Positions 52,776 to 61,665 of a DNA stretch of 64,000 nucleotides are shown here, piece by piece. The first letter of the stretch is position 1. Every line of letters begins with the position of its first letter. The stretch is from Flexilinea sp. (GTDB lineage Bacteria; Chloroflexota; Anaerolineae; Anaerolineales; Anaerolineaceae): positions 36,458-100,457 of the forward strand of contig JASBYO010000001.1 of the NCBI GenBank assembly GCA_029983925.1, read 5' to 3'. The notes under the pieces were generated by a model that saw nothing but the letters and a program-made list of their open reading frames with translations, made no database searches and was not told the DNA's origin. Made by a program: the position numbers and the translations under genes.

Positions 52776-53822
52776 ATGATGGACGGGAAAATCCGATTGA
52801 CGGAATTGGCTTTTTGCGCCGGCTGCGCGGCGAAGCTGCGCGCCGAGGTTCTGACCGACGTGATAAACCCTTTCGGGAATTTATTTTCGGCGGAGAAATT
52901 CCCCGATCTGCTGATCGGGTTGGAAAAGGCCGACGACGCGGCGGTTTATAAACTTTCCGACGACTTGGCGCTCGTTTTTACGACGGATTTTTTTCCGCCG
53001 ATCGTTGATGATCCGTATGATTACGGCGCGATTGCCGCCGCGAACAGCATGTCCGACGTTTTCGCGATGGGCGGGAAGCCGTTGATGGCGCTGAATATTA
53101 CCGCGATGCCGACTGATCTTCCTGCGGACGTGATCGCCGAGATTTTCCGCGGCGGCGCGGAGACGGCGTTAGCCGGCGGTTGTCCGATTGTCGGCGGTCA
53201 TACGGTTCGGGATCGCGAACCGAAATACGGTCTGGCGGTTGTCGGTACGGTTCATCCGGACAGGATCCTCTATAAAGGAAGATTAAAGGTCGGCGATCGG
53301 ATGGTATTAACCAAACCGTTGGGTTTCGGATTGCTTTCGACGGCGAATAAAAGCGGCGTCGCCGACGCGGACGATTTCGCGCGGGTCACGAAGTGGATGA
53401 AGACGCTGAATCGGACGGCGTCCGAATTGGCGGTCGAATTCGGTTCGATATCGGGAACGGACGTTACCGGCTTCAGCCTGCTTGGTCATAGCTGGGAGAT
53501 GATCCGCGAGGGAAAGGTCGGACTGCGTTACGATTGGGACGCGATTCCGTTCGTCGAGAATTACGAGCGCTACATGGACCAGACGTTATTCCCGGGCGGC
53601 GCGTATGAAAACGAGAAATATTACCAGCCGAACGTCCGATTCGCGGACCGGCTTACGCCGCGGCAGCGTTTGATGCTGTTCGATCCGCAGACGAGCGGCG
53701 GACTGCTGTTGGGGATCGACCCTAGCCGCCTGGATCGTTTTCTGGCGGCAGCGGCGGAAAAAGGACAATTCGCGCGCGTTATCGGCGAAGTCGTCGAAGG
53801 CGCCGGTATCGAAGTAGTCTGA
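52776..53822 (+). CDS. selD: Selenide, water dikinase (selenophosphate synthetase)
   Basis: 348 residues. Makes selenophosphate from selenide and ATP. Catalytic Cys17 and Lys20 are in FCAGCAAKL; codon 17 is TGC, so this is the Cys form, not the Sec form. ATP/Mg residues DDAAVY, VFTTDFFPPIVDDPYDYG and VGGHTVRD are intact, as is the C-terminal DPQTSGGLLLGI. AAGGAGG at 52767-52773 supports ATG 52776. Divergent from yqeC. No selA, selB or 2-selenouridine gene is in view; the context points to the Mo-hydroxylase selenium cofactor. Confidence 0.95.
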   Translation: MMDGKIRLTELAFCAGCAAKLRAEVLTDVINPFGNLFSAEKFPDLLIGLEKADDAAVYKLSDDLALVFTTDFFPPIVDDPYDYGAIAAANSMSDVFAMGGKPLMALNITAMPTDLPADVIAEIFRGGAETALAGGCPIVGGHTVRDREPKYGLAVVGTVHPDRILYKGRLKVGDRMVLTKPLGFGLLSTANKSGVADADDFARVTKWMKTLNRTASELAVEFGSISGTDVTGFSLLGHSWEMIREGKVGLRYDWDAIPFVENYERYMDQTLFPGGAYENEKYYQPNVRFADRLTPRQRLMLFDPQTSGGLLLGIDPSRLDRFLAAAAEKGQFARVIGEVVEGAGIEVV

Positions 53823-53861
53823 TCGCTGATTGTCCGGCAGGTAAAAGACGGATCTATTGAT

Positions 53862-53893
53862 TTGCCGCTCCGAACAGGCGCGGCGATTTTTTT
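53862..53893 (+). terminator. Rho-independent terminator of selD
   Basis: TTGCCGC (53862-53868) pairs with GCGGCGA (53880-53886, one G-U), followed by TTTTTTT. Confidence 0.85.
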
Positions 53894-53958
53894 AAATCCT
53901 GTGACGGGCGGGTCCGAAAAATCCGATCGTTATCATGAAAAAAACAAAGCTCCGTTTT

Positions 53959-53984
53959 TGAAACCAATTTGCGATCGTTTCGTA
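53959..53984 (+). promoter_or_regulatory. ECF-type (sigma-W-like) promoter
   Basis: TGAAAC (53959-53964), 16-bp spacer, CGTA (53981-53984). This equals the Bacillus sigma-W consensus exactly and lies 25 bp before the ECF sigma gene, so autoregulation is likely. Confidence 0.65.
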
Positions 53985-54009
53985 CATAGGTTATAAGAGA
54001 AAAGAAACT

Positions 54010-54585
54010 ATGCGTCAGACATTTCCTACCGAAATCATCGACCGTGTCAGGAACGGAGACAGCTGCGCTTTTGCCGCCGTTGTCGACAGCTTCCGGACAA
54101 GCGTTTATAACTTATGCTACCGGATGTTGAACGGCAATAGCGGCGACGCGGAAGACGCGGTTCAGGAAGTTTTCGTTAAGGTTTGGCGCAATATCGATAA
54201 ATACGATGAACGGCGAACCTTCTCGACTTGGGTGCTTTCGATCGCGACGAATCACTGTATCGATCAGATTCGTAAGCGGCGTCTGCCGACCGTTGAAATT
54301 GACGAGACGATGGAAGAGGTAATTCCCGATCGGATCCCGTCGCCGAAACGGATCGTCGCGGAAAGGGAACAGGCTGAGCAGGTTCGGATTCTTTTAGATG
54401 GACTCTCGGAGGTCGATCGCGCGATTATTATTTTGCGTTATTGGGACGATCTTTCGGATCGCGAGATCGGATCGGCGGTCGGGCTTAGCGAAGCGGCGGT
54501 TAAAAGCCGTCTCTTCCGCGCTCGGAAACAATTGGTCGGTTTCTACCGCCAGGCCCAGGAGCAAGCTGTTATGGAGGCTGCATGA
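54010..54585 (+). CDS. ECF-type RNA polymerase sigma factor
   Basis: 191 residues. Region 2: FAAVVDSFRTSVYNLCYRML and GDAEDAVQEVFVKVWRNIDK, with FSTWVLSIATNHCIDQIRKR. Region 4: RAIIILRYWDDLSDREIGSA followed by VGLSEAAVKSRLFRARKQL. Directs RNA polymerase to stress promoters. Preceded by a sigma-W-like promoter and overlapped by its anti-sigma gene (ATGA). Inducing signal unknown; the downstream membrane protein suggests envelope stress. Confidence 0.93.
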   Translation: MRQTFPTEIIDRVRNGDSCAFAAVVDSFRTSVYNLCYRMLNGNSGDAEDAVQEVFVKVWRNIDKYDERRTFSTWVLSIATNHCIDQIRKRRLPTVEIDETMEEVIPDRIPSPKRIVAEREQAEQVRILLDGLSEVDRAIIILRYWDDLSDREIGSAVGLSEAAVKSRLFRARKQLVGFYRQAQEQAVMEAA

Positions 54586-55106
54586 TGGACGGACATGAAT
54601 ATTTCGAAGAATTAATTTTCCGCGAGGATTCCTTATCCGAAGCCGAGCGGAACGAACTTAAAGCGCATTTAACGCTATGCGCTGAGTGCGTATGCTTTCG
54701 GGACGATTGGATCGCGGTCAACACGCTGTTGACGGACGCGCCGGCAGTTTCGCCCGCTCCCGGTTTTGTGGTTTTGTTTGAAAATGGGCGTGCCGTGCCG
54801 GCGCAGCGCCGAAATGCGGCGCCGTGGAAAGGACTGGCGATTTTCGTAATCGGGCTGCTCCTTTTGATTGCGGCCAACCTGGCGTTAATCGCGAATCATG
54901 TCTGGCTGACGCTGATTGTCCGCGCGACGGAAAAATTGATGATGGCGCGGTTGATTTGGGATTCAATCACCGCGTTTTTGTACATGATCCGTCTGCCGCT
55001 GCTGATCGGGGGTACGGCGGCGATTATCGCCGCGTTTATCGTCGGCTTTGGTATTCTTTTGAGTCTTAGGCAATATCAACAATCACACGAAAAAAGAGGG
55101 GTTTAA
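54582..55106 (+). CDS. Anti-sigma factor with zf-HC2 domain
   Basis: 174 residues. N-terminal zinc anti-sigma motif HxxxCxxC in LKAHLTLCAECVCF (upstream His included). Two transmembrane segments follow (LAIFVIGLLLLIAANLALIA and GGTAAIIAAFIVGFGILL). It would hold the ECF sigma factor at the membrane until a signal arrives. ATG overlaps the sigma stop by 4 bp. Followed after 9 bp by the bactofilin-like gene. Confidence 0.88.
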   Translation: MMDGHEYFEELIFREDSLSEAERNELKAHLTLCAECVCFRDDWIAVNTLLTDAPAVSPAPGFVVLFENGRAVPAQRRNAAPWKGLAIFVIGLLLLIAANLALIANHVWLTLIVRATEKLMMARLIWDSITAFLYMIRLPLLIGGTAAIIAAFIVGFGILLSLRQYQQSHEKRGV

Positions 55107-55115
55107 GAATAGATT

Positions 55116-56375
55116 ATGAAAAAGAGCGTTTTCTTTAGTTTTTTGCTGTTGGCGCTTGTCCTGATCTTTGGGCAGTCGAGCGATACGGTTCTGGCAGTGA
55201 ACGAAACGGTAACGACGGTCGTTGACGGTGCGTTAAGTTTGCGGTCCGACATGCGAGTTTTAGGCGGCGAACGGACGATCAGCGCGGGATCTGTCGTTGA
55301 ACAAAATATTATCGTGATGGGCGGAGAGCTTGAGGTTGAACATGGCGCCGCCGTTTACGGCGATATTACCGTTTATGGCGGGGAAGCGAATTTCGATCGG
55401 ACGACTGAGATTCATGGTGACGTCCGGGTTTACGGCGGCGACTTGTCGATCGATGGGACGGTTTACGGCGATGTGATTACGCTCGGCGGGGAAACCGATT
55501 TGGGATCATCCGCCGTGATCGAAGGAGCCGTTAAAACGGTCGGCGGAAAGGTCAACCGCTCGCGCAGCGCGGTTATCAAAGGCGATATTATGAGCGCGCA
55601 TATCGGCGACGTCACGATTGATTTCGACCGGCATGAAGTCATCGAACATGGAAAATCGGGCTTCTGGCCGCTGTCAATCGGCGCGCGGATGTATGAAATT
55701 TTATTCGGAAATTTTATTTCGTTCGTTTTCTACTTGATTATCGCGATGCTTGGCGCTTTGCTGCTGATGAAAATCGGGCCGAAGCATGTCTCAGGCGCTG
55801 AAAGTTTTTTGCTCAAGGCGCCGTGGATGACGTTCCTGATCGGCGTCGCGATAGCGGTTCTGATCGTTCCGCTGGTCGTGATTCTGCTGAGCGTTACAAT
55901 TCTGCTGATCCCGTTGGCGTTGCTGCTGGTATTGGGGCTGATTATCGCCATGTTCTACGGTTTCGTTATTTTGGGTTCCCTGATCGGGAAAGAATTAAAG
56001 CGGCGGATCGGTCTGGATTGGGATCCGGTTCGGCTGACGGTTCTTGGGACCGCGCTTCTCGTTATTTCGTTTCAGGTGATCAATATGCTCCCTTCCTGGA
56101 TCGATTGGATCCCTGAATTTATCGCGGTTTCGTTCGGCGTCGGCGCGGTCTCGCAGTATCTTTACGATCAGGTTATTTCGAAGGGAAAAGCTAATTCGGC
56201 TGTGCTGTCCGCTTCCCGTTCCGGGGCGGTAACGATCCCGAGCGAAGGAACGCTCGAGCAACCGGAATCCTTTAAGGCCGCGCCGTCAGGAACGGCCGAC
56301 CCGGGAGCGTCCGCTTCTGAGGATCAAACCAAAAGCGACGGCGAAGGAGCTGGCTCGGAAGGGAATCCGGGATAA
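55116..56375 (+). CDS. Exported bactofilin-like repeat protein with C-terminal membrane domain
   Basis: 419 residues. Signal peptide or anchor (FFSFLLLALVLIFGQSSD), then residues about 45-165 with short beta-helix repeats typical of polymer-forming domains: IIVMGGELEVEHGAAVYGDI, TVYGGEANF, VRVYGGDLSIDG, TVYGDVITLGGETD. About four membrane segments follow (residues 200-350) and an acidic Ser/Gly-rich tail. Third gene of the ECF operon, so a likely effector, possibly an envelope scaffold. The polymer-forming domain lies on the outer side if the signal peptide is used, unlike cytoplasmic bactofilins. Confidence 0.75.
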   Translation: MKKSVFFSFLLLALVLIFGQSSDTVLAVNETVTTVVDGALSLRSDMRVLGGERTISAGSVVEQNIIVMGGELEVEHGAAVYGDITVYGGEANFDRTTEIHGDVRVYGGDLSIDGTVYGDVITLGGETDLGSSAVIEGAVKTVGGKVNRSRSAVIKGDIMSAHIGDVTIDFDRHEVIEHGKSGFWPLSIGARMYEILFGNFISFVFYLIIAMLGALLLMKIGPKHVSGAESFLLKAPWMTFLIGVAIAVLIVPLVVILLSVTILLIPLALLLVLGLIIAMFYGFVILGSLIGKELKRRIGLDWDPVRLTVLGTALLVISFQVINMLPSWIDWIPEFIAVSFGVGAVSQYLYDQVISKGKANSAVLSASRSGAVTIPSEGTLEQPESFKAAPSGTADPGASASEDQTKSDGEGAGSEGNPG

Positions 56376-56402
56376 GCGGATTTTTTTACCCGCCTGCGTT
56401 AT

Positions 56403-56446
56403 GAAACGCTGAAGTCAGGGAAAAACTGACTTCGGCGTTTCTTTTT
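56403..56446 (+). terminator. Rho-independent terminator of the ECF operon
   Basis: 16-bp stem (56403-56418 with 56426-56441, one G-T pair), 7-nt loop, then TTTTT. Confidence 0.92.
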
Positions 56447-56557
56447 ATCCGAAACTCCCGGATAAGCGTTCGGATCGAGAAGGCCGCGATGCGTTTTGTT
56501 AGAATTTTGCAAGATTGCACACAATTTATAATCGGCGCCGTCAGCCGTTGAGCTGTC

Positions 56558-56705
56558 TGGTATAATGAGTGCGCGTTAAAATGGACGCCGCGCGGCTTAC
56601 CTTAATTTAAAGGAAGCTCCCTTTTCGGCGTCGCGTTCACAGAACCTTTGTCCGCTCGTGACCCGCAGCTCGGGATCGCGAGGTTGTTCAGGAGAATCAA
56701 TCATT
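56558..56705 (+). promoter_or_regulatory. suf operon promoter and structured leader
   Basis: Extended -10 TG-G-TATAAT (56558-56566) without a clear -35. The leader of about 130 nt can form GACGCCG (56584-56590) with CGGCGTC (56626-56632), enclosing a smaller AAAGG/CCTTT stem. A nine-codon frame from ATG 56581 is present without a ribosome site. Regulation by iron-sulfur status is possible but not shown. Confidence 0.45.
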
Positions 56706-57479
56706 ATGCAAGGATTACAGATTAAACATTTATCCGTCAAGATCGGCGAAAACACGATTCTTGACGATCTGAATTTAACGGTCCCGCGCGGCGAGATCCA
56801 TGCCGTTATGGGACCGAACGGAACCGGAAAATCGACGCTGTCTTATTCGATCATGGGTCATCCTCGTTACGAACCCGCGTCCGGGGATATTTTGTTGAAC
56901 GGGGAATCAATTTTGGACCTGTCGGTCGACGAGCGCGCAAATGCCGGTTTGTTCCTGGCGTTGCAGAACCCGGTCGCGATCCCGGGGGTAACGGTCGCGA
57001 ATTTTTTGCGGACGGCGTTAAACGCGAAAGCGAAAAAACGGGATCCGGAGGCGAAACCGATCGCGATTCCGGCGTTCCGGCGTATGCTGAAGGAAAAGAT
57101 GGCGGCGCTGAAAATCGACGCTTCTTTCGCCGCGCGCTACGTTAACGACGGTTTCTCCGGCGGCGAGAAAAAACGTCTCGAAGTTTTGCAGATGGCGGTG
57201 TTGGAACCGGAAATCGCCATCCTGGACGAGATTGATTCCGGGTTGGATATCGACGCGCTTCGGATCGTTTCGGAAGGCGTCAACAGCTTGGTCAGAGAAA
57301 CCGGCATGGGCGTTCTCGTCATCACCCATTACCAGCGCCTCCTGAATGAAATTAGACCGGATCAGGTCCATATTATGATGGATAAGCGCATCGTCCGCTC
57401 GGGCGGGCCGGAATTGGCTTTGGCTCTGGAGGAACGCGGGTACGATTGGGTTCGCGAAGAAGCCGTCGCGGAAGGGTAA
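56706..57479 (+). CDS. sufC: Fe-S cluster assembly ATPase SufC
   Basis: 257 residues. Soluble ABC ATPase: Walker A GPNGTGKST, signature NDGFSGGEKKRLEVLQM (SufC-type), Walker B IAILDEIDSGLDIDAL and the H motif VITHYQRLL. Works with SufB and SufD as the scaffold complex that builds Fe-S clusters. ATG 56706 with AGGAG upstream; earlier in-frame codons lack family sequence. First gene of sufCBD-x-SU. Confidence 0.97.
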   Translation: MQGLQIKHLSVKIGENTILDDLNLTVPRGEIHAVMGPNGTGKSTLSYSIMGHPRYEPASGDILLNGESILDLSVDERANAGLFLALQNPVAIPGVTVANFLRTALNAKAKKRDPEAKPIAIPAFRRMLKEKMAALKIDASFAARYVNDGFSGGEKKRLEVLQMAVLEPEIAILDEIDSGLDIDALRIVSEGVNSLVRETGMGVLVITHYQRLLNEIRPDQVHIMMDKRIVRSGGPELALALEERGYDWVREEAVAEG

Positions 57480-57482
57480 GGC

Positions 57483-58895
57483 ATGGAACAGAATCAATCC
57501 GTCGATCAGGGGATCGGCGATTTCAATGAACTTTATAATTTCCGCGACCCGGATACGGCGATTTTTAAGACGGATATCGGGCTGAACGAAGACGTCGTCC
57601 GCCAGATTTCGGCGATGAAAGGCGAGCCGGAATGGATGCTTGAGTTCCGGCTTAAATCGCTCGCGCATTTTTTCGAACGCCCCTTGCCGACGTGGGGACC
57701 GGATTTGACCGGACTCGATTTATCGAATCTCGTCTACTACGTCCGTCCGTCCGAAAAGTCGGAAAGATCCTGGGACGACGTTCCCGATACGATCAAAAAC
57801 ACATTCGATAAATTAGGTATCCCCGAAGCGGAGCAGAAGTTCTTAGCCGGGGTCGGCGCGCAGTATGAGTCGGAGATGGTTTATCACAGCATTCAGGAAC
57901 ATCTCGAAAAACAGGGCGTGATTTTCCTGAGCATCGAGGACGGGCTGCGCGAACATCCGGAGCTGTTCCGGCAGTATTTCGGGACGGTCGTTCCGTATCG
58001 GGATAATAAATTCGCCGCGCTGAACAGCGCGGTCTGGTCGGGCGGCTCGTTCGTCTACGTTCCGAAAGGCGTTAAAGTCGATCTTCCGCTTCAGGCGTAT
58101 TTCCGCTTGAATTCTCCGAATATCGGGCAGTTCGAACGGACGCTGATTATCGCCGACGAGGGCGCGCAGGTGCATTATGTCGAAGGCTGCACCGCGCCGC
58201 AGTATTCGGAAAGTTCGTTTCATAGCGGCGTTATCGAGATTATCGTCGGCCGCAACGCGCGCGTCCGCTATTCGACGATTCAGAACTGGTCGACGAACGT
58301 TTATAACCTGGTTACGCAGCGGGCGAAAGTCCTCGCCCATGGGACCATGGAATGGGTCGACGCGAATATGGGTTCGAAGCTGACGATGAAATATCCTTCC
58401 TGCTACCTGATGGAAGAAGGCGCGCACGGTGAAATGCTGTCGATGGCGTTTGCCGGAAACGGTCAGCTTCAGGACGCCGGTACGAAAATGATGCATTTCG
58501 CGCCGAATACGACGAGCAACGTCGTTTCAAAATCGATCAGCAAGGACGGCGGGCGTTCTTCATACCGCGGATTGCTAAAGATTTCGAAGAAAGCCGAACG
58601 CGCGAAAGCGAACGTCGTCTGCGACGCGCTGATCCTTGACGGCGTTTCGGAATCGGATACGTATCCGACGATGGATATCGACCAGCAGAAAGTTTCGGTC
58701 GGTCATGAGGCTTCGGTCTCAAAAGTCAGCGAGGAGCAGCTGTTTTATCTGATGAGCCGCGGAATCCCGGAAACCGACGCGATGACGATGGTCGTATCCG
58801 GTTTTATTGAACCGCTGGTAAAGGAATTGCCGATGGAATACGCTGTCGAAATGAACCGCCTGATTCAGCTGCAGATGTCCGGATCGGTCGGGTAG
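57483..58895 (+). CDS. sufB: Fe-S cluster assembly scaffold SufB
   Basis: 470 residues, full length. Family segments: [60 protein letters not shown] and the C-terminal [20 protein letters not shown]. Forms the scaffold with SufC and SufD. Three bases separate it from sufC. Confidence 0.97.
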   Translation: MEQNQSVDQGIGDFNELYNFRDPDTAIFKTDIGLNEDVVRQISAMKGEPEWMLEFRLKSLAHFFERPLPTWGPDLTGLDLSNLVYYVRPSEKSERSWDDVPDTIKNTFDKLGIPEAEQKFLAGVGAQYESEMVYHSIQEHLEKQGVIFLSIEDGLREHPELFRQYFGTVVPYRDNKFAALNSAVWSGGSFVYVPKGVKVDLPLQAYFRLNSPNIGQFERTLIIADEGAQVHYVEGCTAPQYSESSFHSGVIEIIVGRNARVRYSTIQNWSTNVYNLVTQRAKVLAHGTMEWVDANMGSKLTMKYPSCYLMEEGAHGEMLSMAFAGNGQLQDAGTKMMHFAPNTTSNVVSKSISKDGGRSSYRGLLKISKKAERAKANVVCDALILDGVSESDTYPTMDIDQQKVSVGHEASVSKVSEEQLFYLMSRGIPETDAMTMVVSGFIEPLVKELPMEYAVEMNRLIQLQMSGSVG

Positions 58896-58903
58896 GGGGC
58901 GTG

Positions 58904-60124
58904 ATGGAGACGAATTTAAACGTGGAATTAACGATCCCTGAACTCTATAAAACCGTAAGCGGTCTTTCAGGGAAGGTTACGCGGTCGGATCTTGATCGAT
59001 TTAAGGAAGCTGCGGCGGCCTGGCCGTATCCGCTTTCCCCCGAAGAAGTCCGTCCGCTTGAAAGCGAATCGGAGCGGTTGTTAAGCGGGCGCTACCGTTG
59101 GGTAAACGGGAAACGCAGCCGGGGGCTGAAAGCGGACGTTACCCGAGCCGGCGTCCGTCTTGAATCGTTGGACGTGCTGAGGGAAAAATCTCCTGAGATT
59201 GCGGCGCGGGTCGAGGATAAAATCGCCGCGGCGCCGCAGAACGCGCTTTCGAAAACGCTGAGCGCCATGGCGCGCGAGACGATCGTATTTTATGTCCCGC
59301 GCGGAATCACCGTCGCGGAGGAGATATTGCTTGACGTCGATTTGTCCGAAACTGGACGAAACGGCGCGATGAAGATTTGGATCGTTTTAGAGGAAAACGC
59401 GGAAGCGACGGTTACGCTGAATTTAAATTCAGCGCGCCAATCAGATGGCAACTTGTTCTTGAATCCGATGACGGTCTCCGTCGCCGCGAACGCGCGGCTG
59501 CATATTCATGAGATTCAATCTTTTCATGCGAAAGCGTTAAGCCTGCGCGATAAGATGATCCGCGTCGAGAAGGACGGTGCGGTCGATTGGATCACGGTCG
59601 AAATCGGATCGGAGCGCTCGGTTTCCGATCTGACGCTCGACTTGCGGGGCGATCGGGCTCAAGCGCGGATTGACGGCGTCTATTTCGCCGCGGACGATCA
59701 GCGGTTTACCATGCGCACGCGCCAGAACCATTACGGGAAAAATTCGTACAGTTCCTTGTTGTACAAGGGCGCGGTGCAGGATCGGTCGCGTTCGACCTGG
59801 ACGGGGATGATTTACGTCGATCCTCAGGCCGGCGGAACCGACGGATATCAGAAGAACGATAATTTGGTGCTGTCGCCGGAAGCGCGCGTCTTCGCGCGCC
59901 CCGGGCTCGAAATTATTACGGACGATGTGAAATGTTCGCATGGAACGACGATGACGGAAATTGACCCGGATCAGGTCTTTTACATGATGAGCCGCGGCAT
60001 CGCGGAAGCGGAAGCGCGGGCGCTCATTATCGACGGGTTCTTTAATTCTGTTTTGGATAAAATAACTTATGAGCCGGTTCGGGTAGAAATTCAATCCCGA
60101 TTGGATCGAAAGTTGAATCGTTAG
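58904..60124 (+). CDS. sufD: Fe-S cluster assembly protein SufD
   Basis: 406 residues. Same beta-helix fold as SufB but shorter and without the Cys-rich scaffold segment: FYVPRGITVAEEILLDVDLS, GVYFAADDQRFTMRTRQNHY, SSLLYKGAVQDRSRSTWTG and VKCSHGTTMTEIDPDQVFYM. Start taken as ATG 58904; a GTG directly before it is possible. Partner of SufB in the SufBC2D complex. Confidence 0.95.
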   Translation: METNLNVELTIPELYKTVSGLSGKVTRSDLDRFKEAAAAWPYPLSPEEVRPLESESERLLSGRYRWVNGKRSRGLKADVTRAGVRLESLDVLREKSPEIAARVEDKIAAAPQNALSKTLSAMARETIVFYVPRGITVAEEILLDVDLSETGRNGAMKIWIVLEENAEATVTLNLNSARQSDGNLFLNPMTVSVAANARLHIHEIQSFHAKALSLRDKMIRVEKDGAVDWITVEIGSERSVSDLTLDLRGDRAQARIDGVYFAADDQRFTMRTRQNHYGKNSYSSLLYKGAVQDRSRSTWTGMIYVDPQAGGTDGYQKNDNLVLSPEARVFARPGLEIITDDVKCSHGTTMTEIDPDQVFYMMSRGIAEAEARALIIDGFFNSVLDKITYEPVRVEIQSRLDRKLNR

Positions 60125-60143
60125 GAACGAAAAAGAGGAAAAT

Positions 60144-60416
60144 ATGAGTAATCCCCCCGCGATGCGGAAACCGGAACCGGATTTAGGTTATCGGGTTGGC
60201 GATATTGTTGAGGTCTATTGCGATCATGAACGCCGCGGCGAACGGGTGACCGGCTGGCTGCGCGGGATCATCGTCCATATGAACGACGAATCGAAGATGA
60301 TCGCGGTTCAGTTTCGAACGAACGTCTATCTGACCGAAGGTTGGATGGTGCCGGATCGGTTGCTGAATTTCCCGATCTCGTCTCCCGACGTCCGCCCTTG
60401 CGTCCGCGCTTCCTGA
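60144..60416 (+). CDS. Small conserved-looking protein in the suf operon, unknown
   Basis: 90 residues. GYRVGDIVEVYCDHERRGER, GWLRGIIVHMNDESKMIAVQ and FRTNVYLTEGWMVPDRLL suggest a small SH3/KOW-like beta barrel. GAGGAAA precedes the ATG. It sits between sufD and sufS with gaps of 19 and 14 bp, so it is firmly in the operon. No known suf component has this sequence. May bind nucleic acid or a Suf protein; function not recognised. Confidence 0.75.
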   Translation: MSNPPAMRKPEPDLGYRVGDIVEVYCDHERRGERVTGWLRGIIVHMNDESKMIAVQFRTNVYLTEGWMVPDRLLNFPISSPDVRPCVRAS

Positions 60417-60430
60417 GAACGGTTCTGAAG

Positions 60431-61654
60431 ATGTTCAACACGCAGAAAATCCTGAACGATTTTCCGATCCTGACCCGTCCGGGCGCGAACGGATTGCCGC
60501 TTTGTTATCTTGATTCGGGCGCGACGTCCCAACGCCCGAATCAGGTCGTCGCCGCAGCCGCGCGTTTTTATACGGAGATAAACGCGAACGTTCATCGCGG
60601 CGTTTACCGTATTTCGGAGGAAGCGACGGAAGCGTACGAAAGCGCGCGCGAAAAAATCCGCGCTTTTTTGAACGCGGGATCGACGCGCGAAATTATTTTT
60701 ACGAGCGGAACGACGGAGGCGATCAATCTTGTCGCGCGCTCATGGGGAGCGAAAAATCTGAATTCCGGCGATCGTGTCGTCGTTACCGAATTCGAACATC
60801 ATTCGAATCTGGTGCCGTGGCAGATGCTGGCCGCGGAGAAAGAAATTGTCCTCGACGTCATTCCGGTTTTAGACGACGGCACGCTCGATTTGGACGTTTA
60901 TCGCGAGCTGCTGAAATTAGGACCGAAGCTGATCGCGGTAAGCGGTATGTCGAACGTTTTGGGTACGATCCCGCCGTTGGAATCGATGATCCCCGCGGCG
61001 CATGAAGCGGGCGCGTTGGTTCTGGTTGACGGCGCGCAGCTGGTTCCGCATCTGAAAACCGACGTGCGCGTGTTGGACGCCGATTTCCTTGTCTTCTCCG
61101 GCCATAAAATGTTGGCGCCGACCGGAATCGGCGTTCTCTACGGAAAAGAAACGCTGCTGAAAGAGATGCCGCCGTTTTTCGGCGGCGGCGATATGATCCG
61201 GAAGGTCTTCCTGCGTTCGTTTACGGTCGCCGATCTTCCGTATAAATTCGAGGCGGGGACGAAACCGATCGCGCAGGCAGTCGGTCTCGGCGCGGCGATC
61301 GACTACTTGAATCTGTTGGGAATGGATCAGGTCGCGGCGCATGAACACGAGTTGACGCTTCGCGCGATCGAATCGCTCCAAGCAGTTCCGGGCCTGACGA
61401 TTTACGGTCCGCTTGGCGGAAACCGCGGGAGCGCGGTCAGTTTTACGATCGAGGGAATTCATCCGCATGATATCGCGTCGTTATTGGACCGCGAAGGCAT
61501 CTGTGTCCGAGCCGGTCATCATTGCGCGATGCCGATCCATGATCGGTTTCGGATTCCGGCGACGACGCGCGCCTCGTTTTACCTCTATAATACGGAAGCG
61601 GATATCGAGCGCTTATGCTCGGGTTTGAAAAAAGTTGTCAGCATTTTTGCGTAG
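60431..61654 (+). CDS. sufS: Cysteine desulfurase SufS
   Basis: 407 residues, group II cysteine desulfurase. LDSGATSQRPNQVV, NANVHRGVYRISEEATEAYE, TSGTTEAINLVA, PLP Lys in FSGHKMLAPTG, and the active Cys in RAGHHCAMP. Supplies sulfur for cluster assembly via SufU. Start 60431, MFNTQKILNDFP, with purine-rich upstream sequence; a longer frame overlaps the small gene. Might also supply selenium to SelD, as proposed for other desulfurases. Confidence 0.96.
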   Translation: MFNTQKILNDFPILTRPGANGLPLCYLDSGATSQRPNQVVAAAARFYTEINANVHRGVYRISEEATEAYESAREKIRAFLNAGSTREIIFTSGTTEAINLVARSWGAKNLNSGDRVVVTEFEHHSNLVPWQMLAAEKEIVLDVIPVLDDGTLDLDVYRELLKLGPKLIAVSGMSNVLGTIPPLESMIPAAHEAGALVLVDGAQLVPHLKTDVRVLDADFLVFSGHKMLAPTGIGVLYGKETLLKEMPPFFGGGDMIRKVFLRSFTVADLPYKFEAGTKPIAQAVGLGAAIDYLNLLGMDQVAAHEHELTLRAIESLQAVPGLTIYGPLGGNRGSAVSFTIEGIHPHDIASLLDREGICVRAGHHCAMPIHDRFRIPATTRASFYLYNTEADIERLCSGLKKVVSIFA

Positions 61655-61665
61655 GATATAACGAG

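Noticed and set aside
52776-52838. Selenocysteine (UGA) in SelD
   Set aside because: The catalytic codon 17 is TGC, so the protein is the Cys form.
56527-56532. First TATAAT upstream of the suf operon
   Set aside because: No -35 element at a workable distance; the TATAAT at 56561 with an extended TG is a better candidate.
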